Origin: Cellulomonas chengniuliangii
GTDB taxonomy: Bacteria > Actinomycetota > Actinomycetes > Actinomycetales > Cellulomonadaceae
Direction: 5' to 3'
Length of the DNA stretch: 64,000 nt
Assembly: GCF_024508335.1 (NCBI RefSeq)
Contig: NZ_CP101988.1
Span: forward strand, 2,790,001 to 2,854,000
This document shows, in pieces, positions 34,674-44,671 of this stretch. The notes beneath the pieces are model-generated. The model did not search any database. It was not told the DNA's origin and saw only the letters and a program-made list of their open reading frames with translations. The stretch's first letter is position 1. Each line of letters starts with the position of its first letter. The translations under genes were made by a program, and so were the position numbers.

Positions 34674-35555
34674 TCAACCGGCCAGGCGCTCCGCGGTGTC
34701 CACCACGTTGCTGAGCAGCATCGCCCGGGTCATCGGACCGACGCCGCCCGGGTTCGGCGACACCCAGGACGCGATCTCCCGGACCTCCGGGGCGACGTCC
34801 CCGACGACCCGCGACTTGCCGGTCTCGGGGTCCGTGGCCCGCGAGACGCCCACGTCCACGACCACGGCGCCGGGCTTGACGATGTCCGCCGAGATGATGC
34901 CGGGAACGCCCGCGGCCGCCACGATGACGTCCGCGTTGCGGGTGTGCTCGGCGAGGTCGGCGGTGCCGGTGTGCGTCAGGGTGACCGTCGCGTTGATCGC
35001 CCGGCGGGTGAGCAGCAGCCCGATCGAGCGGCCCACCGTGGTGCCCCGCCCGACGACGGTCACGTCCGCTCCTGCCAGGTCGACGCCGTGCCGCTCGAGC
35101 AGCTCGATGATGCCGCGGGGCGTGCAGGGCAGTGGCGAGTCGATGGGCTCGTTGACCCGCAGCACGAGCCGCCCGAGGTTGGTGGGGTGCAGCCCGTCGG
35201 CGTCCTTGTCCGGGTCGATGAGCTCCAGCACCCGGTTGGTGTCGATGCCCTTCGGCAACGGTAGCTGCACGATGAATCCGGTGCAGGCCGGGTCGGCGTT
35301 CAGCCGGGCCACGGCGTCCTCGACCTCCTGCTGCGTGGCCGTCTCGGGCAGGTCCTCGCGTATCGACGCGATGCCGACCTCGGCGCAGTCCTTGTGCTTG
35401 CCGGCGACGTACCAGCGCGACCCCGGGTCGTCGCCGACCAGCAGGGTGCCCAGCCCGGGACGCACCCCTCGCGCGGCGAGCGCGGCCACGCGGGCCGTGA
35501 GCTCGCCCTTGATCGCGGCCGCTGTGGCCGTGCCGTCCAGAACCTGTGCGGTCAT
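34674..35555 (-). CDS. folD: Methylenetetrahydrofolate dehydrogenase/cyclohydrolase
   Basis: The 293-residue bifunctional enzyme converts 5,10-methylene-THF to 10-formyl-THF with NADP. Signatures include [25 protein letters not shown] (substrate site with catalytic Lys), [26 protein letters not shown] (dinucleotide fold) and [15 protein letters not shown] at the end. AAGGAG precedes the ATG at 35555. It lies 89 bases behind glyA and is probably on the same ZTP-riboswitch-controlled transcript; together they turn serine carbon into formyl-THF for purines. Confidence 0.95.
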   Translation of the reverse strand: MTAQVLDGTATAAAIKGELTARVAALAARGVRPGLGTLLVGDDPGSRWYVAGKHKDCAEVGIASIREDLPETATQQEVEDAVARLNADPACTGFIVQLPLPKGIDTNRVLELIDPDKDADGLHPTNLGRLVLRVNEPIDSPLPCTPRGIIELLERHGVDLAGADVTVVGRGTTVGRSIGLLLTRRAINATVTLTHTGTADLAEHTRNADVIVAAAGVPGIISADIVKPGAVVVDVGVSRATDPETGKSRVVGDVAPEVREIASWVSPNPGGVGPMTRAMLLSNVVDTAERLAG

Positions 35556-35644
35556 CGCTCTACTACTCCTTGGGGCGTGCCCACGGGCGGCCCGCGCGCG
35601 CCACGACGGGCGCGCGCGGGCCGGGTCCCGACGGCGAGGCGGGG

Positions 35645-36934
35645 TCAGTACTGCTGCAGGCCGGCGTACAGCGGGTGCGCGTCCGTGAGCTTCTGGACGC
35701 GCGCGCGCAGGGCCTCGACATCGGCGCCCGAGCCGTCGACCAGCGCGGTGGCGATGATGTCGGCCACCTCGGTGAACTCGGCGTCCCCGAAGCCGCGCGT
35801 GGCGAGCGCGGGCGTGCCGATGCGCAGGCCCGACGTCACGCGCGGGGGGCGCGGGTCGAAGGGCACCGCGTTGCGGTTCACGGTGATGCCGACCGAGTGC
35901 AGGAGGTCCTCCGCCTGCTGGCCGTCGAGGTCCGAGTGCCGCAGGTCGACGAGCACCAGGTGCACGTCGGTGCCGCCGGTCAGCACCGAGACACCGGCGC
36001 CCGCGACGTCGGCCGCGGTGAGGCGCTCGGCGATGATCTTCGCGCCCGAGAGGGTGCGCTCCTGACGGTCCCGGAACTCCGGCGAGCCGGCGATCTTGAA
36101 CGACACGGCCTTCGCGGCCACGACGTGCATGAGCGGCCCGCCCTGCTGGCCCGGGAACACCGCCGAGTCGATCTTCTTGGCGTACTCCTGCTTGGACAGG
36201 ATGAAGCCCGAGCGCGGGCCGCCGATCGTCTTGTGCACGGTGGACGAGACGACGTCCGCGTGCGGCACCGGGTTGGGGTGCAGGCCCGCCGCGACCAGCC
36301 CGGCGAAGTGGGCCATGTCGACCCAGAGCTTGGCCCCGACCTCGTCCGCGATGGACCGGAACGCCTCGAAGTCGAGGTGGCGGGGGTAGGCGGACCAGCC
36401 GCCGATGATGACGTCGGGGCGGTGCTCGAGGGCCGCGGCCCGCACCGCCTCCGGGTCGATGAGGAACGTCTCGGGGTTCACGCCGTAGGCGGCGACGTCG
36501 TAGAGCTTGCCGGAGAAGTTGATCTTCATGCCGTGCGTGAGGTGGCCGCCGTGGGCCAGCTCGAGGCCGAGGATCTTGTCGCCCTTGTTGATCAGCGCGT
36601 GCAGCACCGCGGCGTTGGCCGTGGCGCCCGAGTGCGGCTGGACGTTCGCGTGCTCGGCGCCGAACAGCGCCTTGGCCCGCTCGATGGCCAGGGTCTCCGC
36701 GACGTCGACCTGCTCGCAGCCGCCGTAGTACCGGCGGCCGGGGTAGCCCTCGGCGTACTTGTTGGTGAGCACGGAGCCCTGCGCCTGCAGCACGGCTCGC
36801 GGCACGAAGTTCTCGCTCGCGATCATCTCGAGAGTGCCCTGCTGGCGGGCGAGCTCTCCGTCCAGCACCGCGGCGATCTCGGGGTCCACGGCGGACAAAT
36901 TCTGGTCGAGCACGGGGGTCTGGTCGACGCTCAT
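35645..36934 (-). CDS. glyA: Serine hydroxymethyltransferase
   Basis: The 429-residue PLP enzyme interconverts serine and glycine while charging THF with a one-carbon unit. Visible motifs are [62 protein letters not shown] and the PLP-lysine site [16 protein letters not shown]. The ATG at 36934 has GAGGAG eight bases upstream. A ZTP riboswitch lies in the leader (about 37003-37090), so expression should rise when purine/one-carbon supply is short. folD follows. Confidence 0.96.
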   Translation of the reverse strand: MSVDQTPVLDQNLSAVDPEIAAVLDGELARQQGTLEMIASENFVPRAVLQAQGSVLTNKYAEGYPGRRYYGGCEQVDVAETLAIERAKALFGAEHANVQPHSGATANAAVLHALINKGDKILGLELAHGGHLTHGMKINFSGKLYDVAAYGVNPETFLIDPEAVRAAALEHRPDVIIGGWSAYPRHLDFEAFRSIADEVGAKLWVDMAHFAGLVAAGLHPNPVPHADVVSSTVHKTIGGPRSGFILSKQEYAKKIDSAVFPGQQGGPLMHVVAAKAVSFKIAGSPEFRDRQERTLSGAKIIAERLTAADVAGAGVSVLTGGTDVHLVLVDLRHSDLDGQQAEDLLHSVGITVNRNAVPFDPRPPRVTSGLRIGTPALATRGFGDAEFTEVADIIATALVDGSGADVEALRARVQKLTDAHPLYAGLQQY

Positions 36935-37002
36935 GTCTCTCCTCGCAGTCAGCGTGCGGGTTCCCGGCATACGTCGGGCACGCACACGGATGGTGTGGTG
37001 AC

Positions 37003-37090
37003 CGAGGGCCCAGGCGTTCGACCCGAAGTCTGCTGCTGCGTCGCTCCCCGGTGGTGTTCCACCCGTTGCGCCAGTCACGACGAGCGCCAG
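37003..37090 (-). promoter_or_regulatory. ZTP (pfl) riboswitch upstream of glyA-folD
   Basis: Read on the minus strand, the leader contains GTCGTGACTGGCG, a GTGGAAC...ACC hairpin segment, ACCACCGGGGAGCG and then, after a variable loop, CGCCTGGGC, the characteristic conserved blocks of the pfl motif in the right order. This RNA binds the purine intermediates ZTP/ZMP and turns on one-carbon genes when 10-formyl-THF is low. The conserved CGCCTGGGC ends about 74 bases before the glyA ATG. Confidence 0.92.
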
Positions 37091-37149
37091 CCTACCAAGC
37101 GGGCGTGGCTGTCCACGCCCGTCTCACCGGGCGAGGGCCCTCGGCTGAA

Positions 37150-37662
37150 TCAGCTGTGTCCGGCTCCGACGGGAGACGCCTCGCCGTCGCCCAGGATCTT
37201 GCGCAGGTAGGCGAACGTCAGGTCCCCCGCGGTCTGGTCATGCTGGTGGGTGTAGCCGTGCCGCTCGTACAGGGCCAGGTTCTGCACCGAGTCGCGGCCG
37301 GTGAAGACCCACACCTCGTTGATGTCCTCGGGCAGCAGAGGCAGGATCGCGAGCAGCAGGCTGGTGCCGATCCCCTGGCCCTGCACGTCGGGCGCCACCG
37401 CCAGGCGCCCGAGGGTCGCCTTCCCGCCCTCCAGCAGCACGCGGATGGACCCGACGAGCCGGTGTCCCGACCATGCGCCGAGGGTGATGACGCCGTCCGC
37501 GACGAGGTCGGCGCGCAGCTCCTCGAAGGTCTGCGTCAGCGGGGGGATGTTCGGGTCGCCGTAGATCTGCGCCTCGGTCACGAACGCGGCGCGACGCAGC
37601 GTCAACAGCTCGCCAGCGTCGGCCAGGTCGACGGGACGGATCTCCACCTCGGGCTCGCTCAT
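37150..37662 (-). CDS. GNAT-family N-acetyltransferase
   Basis: The 170-residue protein has the GNAT fold: VEIRPVDLADAGELLTLRRAAF at the start, the acetyl-CoA-binding motif A (LGRLAVAPDVQGQGIGTSLLLAIL) and the late NLALYERHGYTH block. The acceptor substrate is unknown. It lies upstream of the glyA riboswitch, on the same strand and behind purU's divergent promoter; it is probably not part of the one-carbon pathway. Confidence 0.88.
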   Translation of the reverse strand: MSEPEVEIRPVDLADAGELLTLRRAAFVTEAQIYGDPNIPPLTQTFEELRADLVADGVITLGAWSGHRLVGSIRVLLEGGKATLGRLAVAPDVQGQGIGTSLLLAILPLLPEDINEVWVFTGRDSVQNLALYERHGYTHQHDQTAGDLTFAYLRKILGDGEASPVGAGHS

Positions 37663-37862
37663 GCGCTCATCGTCCCATCACGGGCTGCGGGTCTGGGGAG
37701 GAACACGCACTATCCTCCGCGGACCCGGGTGGCTCCAGGTAGCCCGTTCCCAGCCCCTGGACGAGGGCCCTTGGACCTGGCCCAACCCGCTGGCGCCCCC
37801 GGTCACGGACCCTCGCGCGGGCTGCGCGGCGCCGCCAGACTGCTCGACTAGCCTTGGGCACC

Positions 37863-38735
37863 GTGTCCACCCCGCTTCTCCACACCCCCGACGGAACCCA
37901 CTGGGTCCTGACCCTGTCGTGCCCCGACCGACCTGGCATCGTGCACGCGGTGGCCGGGCTGCTCGCCGAGCACGGAGGGAACATCACCGAGTCCCAGCAG
38001 TTCGGCGACCCGCTCACCGGCCTGTTCTTCATGCGCGTGCAGGTCACCGCCTCGGTCGCCCGGCACACTCTCGAGAGCGCCCTGACCGACCTCGCGGGGC
38101 GCTTCATGATGCAGTGGCGGCTCGACGTGGCCGGCCGCCCGGTGCGCACGCTGGTGATGGGATCCACGGCGGCGCACTGCCTCAACGACCTGGCGTTCCG
38201 CCAGCGGTCCGAGAACCTGCCGATCGACATCGTCGCCGTGGTCTCGAACCACACGGCGCTGGTCGACCTGGCGCAGTTCTACGGCATCCCGTTCCACCAC
38301 GTGCCCGTGACGGCCGCCACCAAGGCCGCGGCCGAGGACCGCCTGCTCGAGCTCGTGCAGGAGCTGGACGTCGAGCTCGTGGTGCTGGCCCGCTACATGC
38401 AGATCCTCTCCGACGACCTGTGCCGGACGTTGTCGGGCCGGATCATCAACATCCACCACTCGTTCCTGCCCTCGTTCAAGGGCGCGCGCCCGTACGCGCA
38501 GGCCCACGACCGTGGGGTCAAGCTGATCGGCGCCACCGCGCACTACGTCACGGGCGACCTGGACGAGGGGCCGATCATCGAGCAGGACGTGGAGCGGGTG
38601 GACCACACCCGCTCGGTCGAGGACCTGGTGGCGCTGGGGCAGGACGTGGAGCGCCGGGCGCTCGCGCGCGCGGTGCGCTGGCACGCCGAGCACCGGGTGT
38701 TGCTCGACGGGCACCGCACCATCGTGTTCCGCTGA
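37863..38735 (+). CDS. purU: Formyltetrahydrofolate deformylase
   Basis: The 290-residue protein has an N-terminal ACT domain ([32 protein letters not shown]) and a formyl-transferase-like hydrolase domain with [25 protein letters not shown] and [19 protein letters not shown]. The NIHHSFLP motif and a late D-L-D separate PurU from PurN. It hydrolyses 10-formyl-THF to formate and THF, balancing the folate pool. TAGCCT at 37849-37854 lies eight bases before GTG 37863, which suggests a leaderless start; TTG 37854 would sit inside the promoter. Confidence 0.93.
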   Translation: MSTPLLHTPDGTHWVLTLSCPDRPGIVHAVAGLLAEHGGNITESQQFGDPLTGLFFMRVQVTASVARHTLESALTDLAGRFMMQWRLDVAGRPVRTLVMGSTAAHCLNDLAFRQRSENLPIDIVAVVSNHTALVDLAQFYGIPFHHVPVTAATKAAAEDRLLELVQELDVELVVLARYMQILSDDLCRTLSGRIINIHHSFLPSFKGARPYAQAHDRGVKLIGATAHYVTGDLDEGPIIEQDVERVDHTRSVEDLVALGQDVERRALARAVRWHAEHRVLLDGHRTIVFR

Positions 38736-38949
38736 GCCGCTACCGGGCGGCCACCGGCTGAGCCCTGGGCTGCGACCTCGCGCCCGGCACGAGCCGCACC
38801 CGCCCGGAAACGATTCAGCAGGTCGCGCCGCGGCGCCACCCGAGCCATGCTCCGAAGTGCCGATGGCTTCCAACTCCTCGACGGAAGCCGCCCACACCGG
38901 TGCGTGGCCGACGCCGTCCACCATGCCACCGGCCTCACCGAGGAGACCG

Positions 38950-40317
38950 ATGGACCGCCCCCGCACCCCTGTGACCCGAGCGGCCGCCGCGGCAGCCGTC
39001 TTCGCGCTGAGCCTGCTCGGCGTCACCGCCGCGGCCATCTCGACGGCGCCGCCCGCCCAGGCGGCCTCCCTCGTCGAGGTCACCGGCTTCGGCGCCAACC
39101 CCAGCGGCCTGCGGATGCACCTGTTCGTGCCGGACAACCTGCCGGCCCGTCCCGCCGTGCTCGTCGCGGTGCACTACTGCACGGGCTCGGGGCCCGCGTT
39201 GTACAACGGCGCGCAGTTCGACGAGCTGGCGACGCGTCACGGCTACATCGTGATCTACCCGTCGGCGACGCGCAGCGGCAACTGCTTCGACGTCTCCTCC
39301 CCCGAGGCGCTGCGCCGCGACGGCGGCAGCGACCCGGTGGGCATCCGGTCGATGCTCCAGCACGTGCAGCAGCGGTACGCCATCGACACCAGCCGCGTCT
39401 TCGTCACCGGCGTCTCGTCGGGCGCGATGATGACCCAGGTGCTGCTCGCCAACTACCCCGACGTCTTCGCGGCCGGCTCGGCGTTCGCCGGAGTTCCCGC
39501 CTCGTGCTTCGCGACGACCAACGGCTCGGGGTGGAACAGCGACTGCGCGCAGGGCCGGGTCACGAAGTCCGCCCAGGAGTGGGGCACGCTCGTCCGCAAC
39601 GCCTATCCGGGCTACACGGGCGCCCGTCCCCGCGTGCAGCTCTGGCACGGCACGAACGACGAGACCCTCAGCTACGTGAACTTCGGCGAGTCCGTCAAGC
39701 AGTGGACCAACGTGTTGGGCGTCAGCGCCACACCGTCGTCCACGGACGCGCCTGCCAGCGGCGTCACCCGCACGCGCTACGGGGGCACGGGCGCCCAGGC
39801 GCCTCTCGAGGCCAACAGCCTGCCGGGCGTCTCGCACAACCTGCCCGTCGACGCCGCGGCGGCCATCCGCTTCTTCGGGCTGGACGCCGCGCCCCCGCCC
39901 ACCACGCCCCCGCCCACCACGCCCCCGCCCACGACTCCCCCGCCCAGCACGCCGCCGCCGACCACGCCCCCGCCCACGACTCCCCCACCGACTGGCGCCG
40001 GTGGCTGCACGGTCGCCTACGCCGTCAACCAGTGGAACACCGGGTTCACCGCCAACGTCACGGTGCGGAACCTGGCGACCACGCCCCTCGACGGTTGGCG
40101 CCTGACCTGGACCTTCCCGTCGGGCCAGGTCGTGACGCAGGCGTGGAGCTCGGTGACCACCCAGCAGGGGTCTCAGGTGACTGCCGTCAACGCCGCCTGG
40201 AACGGCGTGGTCCCGGCGGGGGGCTCGGTGCAGATCGGCTTCAACGGCTCCCACACAGGGGCGAACGCGGCGCCCACGGACTTCACGCTCAACGGGACGG
40301 CGTGCGGGCGCCCCTGA
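38950..40317 (+). CDS. Secreted CE1-type esterase (PHB depolymerase family) with CBM2
   Basis: The 455-residue protein has a Sec signal peptide (residues 1-39, ending near PAQA-A). Its alpha/beta-hydrolase domain has the nucleophile in GVSSG (Ser156), Asp237 in HGTNDET and His296 in VSHNLP. A linker of about seven PPPTT-like repeats follows (residues about 315-347). The C-terminal family 2 carbohydrate-binding module begins [16 protein letters not shown] and ends NGTACGRP, with its two terminal cysteines and conserved tryptophans. This build matches secreted acetylxylan or feruloyl esterases that trim plant xylan. An AGGAG site lies just before ATG 38950. Confidence 0.88.
   Translation: MDRPRTPVTRAAAAAAVFALSLLGVTAAAISTAPPAQAASLVEVTGFGANPSGLRMHLFVPDNLPARPAVLVAVHYCTGSGPALYNGAQFDELATRHGYIVIYPSATRSGNCFDVSSPEALRRDGGSDPVGIRSMLQHVQQRYAIDTSRVFVTGVSSGAMMTQVLLANYPDVFAAGSAFAGVPASCFATTNGSGWNSDCAQGRVTKSAQEWGTLVRNAYPGYTGARPRVQLWHGTNDETLSYVNFGESVKQWTNVLGVSATPSSTDAPASGVTRTRYGGTGAQAPLEANSLPGVSHNLPVDAAAAIRFFGLDAAPPPTTPPPTTPPPTTPPPSTPPPTTPPPTTPPPTGAGGCTVAYAVNQWNTGFTANVTVRNLATTPLDGWRLTWTFPSGQVVTQAWSSVTTQQGSQVTAVNAAWNGVVPAGGSVQIGFNGSHTGANAAPTDFTLNGTACGRP
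39892..39990 (+). repeat. Pro-Thr linker coding repeat
   Basis: About seven imperfect 15-base units of the type CCCCCGCCCACCACG encode the PPPTT linker between the esterase and CBM2 domains. Third-base changes between units suggest an old, partly diverged tandem array. Confidence 0.85.
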
Positions 40318-40332
40318 CCTGACGAGTCCGGG

Positions 40333-41571
40333 TCACGCCGCCCGGGTGCGCCGGGCGAGCGAGTCGATGGTGACCGCCAGGGCGAGCACCAGGCCGGTGA
40401 TGACGTACCTCTCCGACGCGCCCATGTTGAGCAGTGTCAGCCCGCTCGAGATCGAGTGGATGATGAGCACGCCCCACAGGGCGGACCAGGCCCTGCCCCG
40501 TCCGCCGAACAGGCTGGTTCCGCCGATCACCGCGGCCGCGATGGCCGTGAGGTAGAGATCACCGCCGCCGCTCCCCTGGTTGGCGGCGGACAGGCGGCCC
40601 ACAGCGAGCACCCCGCCCAGGGCGGCGAGGGTCGAGCACGCGACGAACACCGAGACGTAGGTGCGGCGGATGGGCACCCCGGCTCGTCGTGCGGACTCCA
40701 CCGACCCGCCGACCGCGTGCACGGCCCGCCCCCAGCGGGTACGCCGCAGCAGGATGTCCACGACAGCCACCAGCCCGAGGAACAGCGCGAAGGCGATGCC
40801 GAGCCCTCGGTCGGCCTGGAGGTAGGCGACCGCCGCGGTCAGCGCCGCGCCGAGGAGCGCCACCCGCAGAACGAGGGCCGTGTGCGTGCTCACGGGCAGA
40901 CCCGCGCGCTCGCGGCGGGCCCGCCCTGCCACCTGGGCGCCGGCGTACGCGAGGACGACCGCCATCACCAGCCCGTAGGCGACGGGCGGCGGCACGAACC
41001 CCTGCTGGACGGTCCGCACCAGCCACGACTCGAAGGGCAGGTTCACCGACCCGGTGGGACCCAGCACCCGCAGCTGCACGCCCGCGATCACCAGCAGCCC
41101 CGCGAGGGTGAACACGAAGCTCGGCAGGCGCAGCCTGGTGGCGAGGACGCCGTACAGCAGCCCCACCACCGCCCCGACCAGGAGCGCGGCGAGGACGGCC
41201 AGGAGCACGGGCCAGCCGAGCTGCACCGAGCCGACCGCGACCAGGGCGGCGGACAGCCCGCACACCGAGCCCACGGACAGGTCGATGTGGCCCACCAGGA
41301 GCACCAGCACCACGCCCAGTGCGATCACGCCCGTCGACGCGGACTGCATCGTGAGGTTGACCAGGTTGTCGCTGCTGAGGAAGTTCGTGTTGAGCGACTG
41401 GAAGACCGCCCAGATGACCAGCAGCGCCCCGATGATCGGCAGCGACCCGAGCTCGCCGGCGCGCAGCCGTTGGCCGATGCCGCGCACGGCCTCGGCCCGC
41501 GAGGCCCCATCCGCCCGTGAGGGCGCCTTGGCTCCTGCCACAACGGTGAGTGCGGGAGCCGGCAGGCTCAT
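40333..41571 (-). CDS. Sugar ABC transporter permease (XylH/FrcC/RbsC family)
   Basis: The 412-residue protein has about ten hydrophobic segments and family motifs GHIDLSVGSVCGLSAALVA, LPSFVFTLAGLL and AAVIGGTSLFGGRGRAWSALWG. These are hallmarks of the ribose/xylose/fructose CUT2 permeases. ATG 41571 overlaps the ATPase stop by four bases. It is the last gene of a ROK regulator-binding protein-ATPase-permease operon. The convergent esterase gene ends only 15 bases away. The sugar is not determined; xylose or another pentose is a reasonable guess from the xylan-esterase neighbour. Confidence 0.88.
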   Translation of the reverse strand: MSLPAPALTVVAGAKAPSRADGASRAEAVRGIGQRLRAGELGSLPIIGALLVIWAVFQSLNTNFLSSDNLVNLTMQSASTGVIALGVVLVLLVGHIDLSVGSVCGLSAALVAVGSVQLGWPVLLAVLAALLVGAVVGLLYGVLATRLRLPSFVFTLAGLLVIAGVQLRVLGPTGSVNLPFESWLVRTVQQGFVPPPVAYGLVMAVVLAYAGAQVAGRARRERAGLPVSTHTALVLRVALLGAALTAAVAYLQADRGLGIAFALFLGLVAVVDILLRRTRWGRAVHAVGGSVESARRAGVPIRRTYVSVFVACSTLAALGGVLAVGRLSAANQGSGGGDLYLTAIAAAVIGGTSLFGGRGRAWSALWGVLIIHSISSGLTLLNMGASERYVITGLVLALAVTIDSLARRTRAA

Positions 41572-42344
41572 CGAGCGGCCTCGCCGGCACGCACCACGCG
41601 CGTGCTGCGCCCGCTGGGCGTCACCCCCGTCACGGCGGCGATGAGGTCCTCGTAGCTGGTGCTCGCCGCGTCGAAGTCGCCGTTGACGCGGCCCAGGCGC
41701 AGCACCACGATCCGGTCGGCGACGGCCTGCACGTCGGCCATCGAATGGCTGATCAGCACGACGCCGTGGCCGCGCTCGCGCAACCGCTCGATGAGGTTGA
41801 GCACCTCGGCGGTCTGGGTGATGCCCAGCGACGCCGTGGGCTCGTCGAGGACGACCACCCGCGGGTCGCCGAGCAGCGAGCGGGCGATCGCGACGGCCTG
41901 GCGCTGCCCGCCGGACAACGCGCCGACGGGGGCACGGACCGAGGGCACCCGCGCGGCGAGCTGGTTGAGCAGCTCCCAGGCGTGCCGCTCCATGGCGACC
42001 TCGTCGAGCAGCGGGCCCTGGGTGACCTCCTGGCCCAGGAAGATGTTCTCGACCACGTCGAGGTTCTCGCACAGGGCGAGGTCCTGGAACACGGCCGCGA
42101 TGCCGTGCGCCCGCGCCACCGCGGGGTTGACCAGGTGCACCGGCCGCCCGTCACGCTCGACGTGACCCGCGTCGGGCAGCAGCGCGCCGGAGACGACGCC
42201 CGCGAGCGTCGACTTGCCGGCGCCGTTGTCGCCGACCACCGCGACAACCTCGTGCGCATGGACGTCCAGATCGACGTCCACCAGGGCGCGGACGGCGCCG
42301 TAGGACTTGCTCACGCCGCGCAGTGACAGAACTGGAGCCTTCAT
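41568..42344 (-). CDS. Single-domain sugar ABC transporter ATPase (FrcA/XylG-like)
   Basis: The 258-residue ATPase carries Walker A GDNGAGKST, Q-loop FQDLALCENLDVVENIFLG, signature LSGGQRQAVAIARSL, Walker B VVVLDEPTASLG and H-switch ISHSMADV. Most CUT2 systems use a fused two-domain ATPase of about 500 residues; this one has only one domain, as in FrcA-type transporters, and must act as a homodimer. Four-base overlaps with both neighbours show coupled translation. Confidence 0.9.
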   Translation of the reverse strand: MKAPVLSLRGVSKSYGAVRALVDVDLDVHAHEVVAVVGDNGAGKSTLAGVVSGALLPDAGHVERDGRPVHLVNPAVARAHGIAAVFQDLALCENLDVVENIFLGQEVTQGPLLDEVAMERHAWELLNQLAARVPSVRAPVGALSGGQRQAVAIARSLLGDPRVVVLDEPTASLGITQTAEVLNLIERLRERGHGVVLISHSMADVQAVADRIVVLRLGRVNGDFDAASTSYEDLIAAVTGVTPSGRSTRVVRAGEAAR

Positions 42345-43438
42345 TCGCCGCCCTCCTCGATGAGGCCTGCCTCGACGCAGGCATGACGATAGGGATCCAC
42401 GCAGATCACCTCGATGGTGTGGACGCCGCCGTCGACGATGACGTGGCGCAGGTTCTCGGAGGTGACGGCCACGGGGGCCAGTAGGACGGCGGGGACGCCG
42501 TCCACGGTCGTGGTCGTCCGGGGGGTGTCCCCGCGCAGGACATCGACCGCGAGCCGGGCCGCGGTGCGGGCCTCCTCGGCGATGTCCTTGTAGACGGTCA
42601 TGTGCTGGTCGCCGCTGAGGATCCGCTGCACCGCGCTCAGCTCGGCGTCCTGCCCGGTGACCGGGGGCACAGGGCTCAACCCCGCCGCCTTCATCGCGGA
42701 GATGGCGCCGCTCGCGGTGCCGTCGTTAGCGGCCCACACGGCGTCCACCCGGCCGCCGTACTGGGTGAGCTGGCCGGCGACCCACTCCTGGGCCTTGTCC
42801 GGGCTCCAGTCGGGGGTCGAGTGCTCGGCGAGGATGTCGACCCCGGCGCCGTCGAGGGCCGCCCGAGCCCCGGCCAGCAGCGCCGCGGAGTTGGCGTCAG
42901 TGGCCGCGCCGCCGACCATCAGCACGCCGTGAGCGCCGTCGGAGCCGGCAGCGCTGGCGCCGAGCGCCTGGACGATGGACAGGCCCTGCAGGCGGCCCAC
43001 GGCCTCGTTGTCGAAGGACACGTAGGCGGCCACATCGGCCGTGGCCAGGGACCGGTCGTAGGCGATCACGGGCACACCGCGCTGCGCCGCGGCGGCGACG
43101 ATGCTCAGCGCCGCGGAGACGTCCACCGCGTCGAGCACGAGCACCCCCGCGCCCTGGCTGAGCGCCGACTCGGCCTGCTGCTGCTGGCGCTCCGCGTCCT
43201 GCCCGGCGTTCGCCGAGACCACCCGGCAGCGGTCGCACTCGTCGGCGACGGCCTGCTCGAAGACAGGGCGGTCGACGTTCTCGTAGCGGGCGGTCTTCGA
43301 CTCGGGCAGCAAGAACGCGATGGTGGGCTCGGTCGCGGAGGCGGAGGTCGCGCAGCCAGCGGCGGCCAACGGGGAGGCGATCAGCCCGGCGGCGAGGGCG
43401 GCCACGGCGCGCCACGAGCTGGCGCGGAGGGCGGTCAT
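42341..43438 (-). CDS. Sugar ABC transporter substrate-binding lipoprotein
   Basis: The 365-residue protein has a signal peptide ending in the lipobox LAAAGC (about Cys29). The type I periplasmic-binding fold of the XylF/RbsB family follows: IAFLLPESKTARYENVDRP, GAGVLVLDAVDVSA, VPVIAYDRS, DAVWAANDGTASGAISAMKAAG, PVTGQDAELSAVQRI and QHMTVYKDI. The PVTGQDAE and MTVYKD blocks are most like xylose-binding XylF. It hands sugar to the permease on the outer face of the membrane. ATGA-type overlaps join it to the ROK gene and the ATPase. Confidence 0.88.
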   Translation of the reverse strand: MTALRASSWRAVAALAAGLIASPLAAAGCATSASATEPTIAFLLPESKTARYENVDRPVFEQAVADECDRCRVVSANAGQDAERQQQQAESALSQGAGVLVLDAVDVSAALSIVAAAAQRGVPVIAYDRSLATADVAAYVSFDNEAVGRLQGLSIVQALGASAAGSDGAHGVLMVGGAATDANSAALLAGARAALDGAGVDILAEHSTPDWSPDKAQEWVAGQLTQYGGRVDAVWAANDGTASGAISAMKAAGLSPVPPVTGQDAELSAVQRILSGDQHMTVYKDIAEEARTAARLAVDVLRGDTPRTTTTVDGVPAVLLAPVAVTSENLRHVIVDGGVHTIEVICVDPYRHACVEAGLIEEGGE

Positions 43439-44619
43439 CCTGCGGCCACCATCGAGCCGGCGATGCCGACCCGGTCCAGGGCCACGGCCAGCGCGCCGCG
43501 GACCTCGGCGGCGGCGCCGAGCTCGGAGGCCACGACCTCCACCGGGCCGGCGGTGCTCGGCACGGTGCGCTGCTCGAGCATGATCCGCAACGGCTCGAGC
43601 AGCAGGTTGCCCGCCTCGGCGAGCCTGCCGCCGACCACGACGAGGTCGGGGTCGAAGAGGTTGCAGACGTTCGCGGTCGCCACGCCGAGGTGCCGTCCGG
43701 CGTCGGAGATGACCCGGCGGCAGCCGGGGTCGCCGTCGTGGGCGCGGGCGATCACGTCGGGGAGCGTGAGGCTGCCATGGCTGGCCTGCAGCATGTCGAG
43801 CAGCACGGGGGCCCCGACGAACGTCTCGAGGCAGCCGCGGTTGCCGCAGCGGCAGATGGGCCCGTTCTCGTCGATCGTCACGTGGCCGATCTCCCCGGCC
43901 GTGCCTGAGCGGCCGTGGAACAGCTGGCCGCCGAGAACGAGGCCACCGCCGACGCCGTGCGACACCCGCAGGTAGAGCACGTTCTCCCGGCCGCGCGCGG
44001 CGCCGAGCCGCACCTCCGCCAGGGCGCCGAGGTTCGCGTCGTTGTCGACGTGGACGGGGACGCCGATGCGGTGCTCCAGGACCTCGGGCACCGCCACGCC
44101 GTCCCAGCCGCGCAGCATGCCCAGCGTGGAGACCCTCCCGGTGCGGACGTCGACCGGCGCCGGCACCCCCACGCCGACGGCCAGCACCTCGCTCATGCTC
44201 GCCTCGACGGACTCGACCATCTCGGTGAGGAGCAGGGCGGCGCGGTCCAGGCCGGCGTCGGCGCGGTGGTCCGGCGCCAGCGGCATGCGTTGCTCGGCGA
44301 CGATGCGGTGGGCGACGTCCGCGAGCGCGACCCGCAGCGAGCGGGTGCCGAAGTGCACGCCGGCCACGAGGCCGAGGTTGCGCGCGAGCGTGACCTGCTG
44401 GGCGCGGCGTCCGGAACGGGACGTGGGCGCGGTGTGCAGCACTCCGGCGCCGGTGAGCTCTTTGACGATGTTCGACACGGTCGCCGGGGACAGGCCTGTC
44501 ACTCCGGCCAGCTCGACCTGCGTGAGGGAGCCACGCTGCTGGACCGCATTCACGATCCGGGCTCGGTTCGCTTCACGCAGTGAAGTCTGGGAGCCCGGGG
44601 TCACCCGGTCTGTGCCCAC
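43435..44619 (-). CDS. ROK-family transcriptional regulator
   Basis: The 394-residue protein has an N-terminal winged helix (RIVNAVQQRGSLTQVELAGVTGLSPATVSNIVKELTGAGVL) and a ROK sugar-kinase-like domain. That domain shows VGVPAPVD, HVDNDANLGALAEVRLGA and the zinc-binding CRCGNRGCLE. XylR/NagC-type ROK repressors respond to sugars, and this one heads the sugar ABC operon, so it probably controls it. GTG 44619 lies seven bases behind a minus-strand TACAGT (-10 at 44627-44632), which points to a leaderless transcript; the GTG 15 bases inside is an alternative. Confidence 0.87.
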   Translation of the reverse strand: MGTDRVTPGSQTSLREANRARIVNAVQQRGSLTQVELAGVTGLSPATVSNIVKELTGAGVLHTAPTSRSGRRAQQVTLARNLGLVAGVHFGTRSLRVALADVAHRIVAEQRMPLAPDHRADAGLDRAALLLTEMVESVEASMSEVLAVGVGVPAPVDVRTGRVSTLGMLRGWDGVAVPEVLEHRIGVPVHVDNDANLGALAEVRLGAARGRENVLYLRVSHGVGGGLVLGGQLFHGRSGTAGEIGHVTIDENGPICRCGNRGCLETFVGAPVLLDMLQASHGSLTLPDVIARAHDGDPGCRRVISDAGRHLGVATANVCNLFDPDLVVVGGRLAEAGNLLLEPLRIMLEQRTVPSTAGPVEVVASELGAAAEVRGALAVALDRVGIAGSMVAAG

Positions 44620-44626
44620 AGCCGGA

Positions 44627-44632
44627 ACTGTA
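44627..44632 (-). promoter_or_regulatory. Candidate -10 of the ROK-sugar ABC operon
   Basis: TACAGT on the minus strand lies seven bases before the GTG start of the ROK gene. The flanking CTGTGTACAG is a near-palindrome and could be part of a regulator site. Confidence 0.45.
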
Positions 44633-44671
44633 CACAGCGTCGGCGCCTGCCTTGCGCGCCGCCACGGCGGG

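Noticed and set aside
37854-37862. TTG 37854 as start of purU
   Set aside because: It overlaps the TAGCCT -10 element and would require an upstream transcript; GTG 37863 fits the leaderless pattern and family length.
38806-38816. GGAAACGATTC as a LacI-type operator before the esterase
   Set aside because: Only one half resembles the LacI consensus and no second copy is present; too weak to report as a site.
39892-39990. CRISPR-like short repeat array
   Set aside because: The units are contiguous 15-base codon repeats without spacers and encode a Pro-Thr linker inside a secreted esterase.
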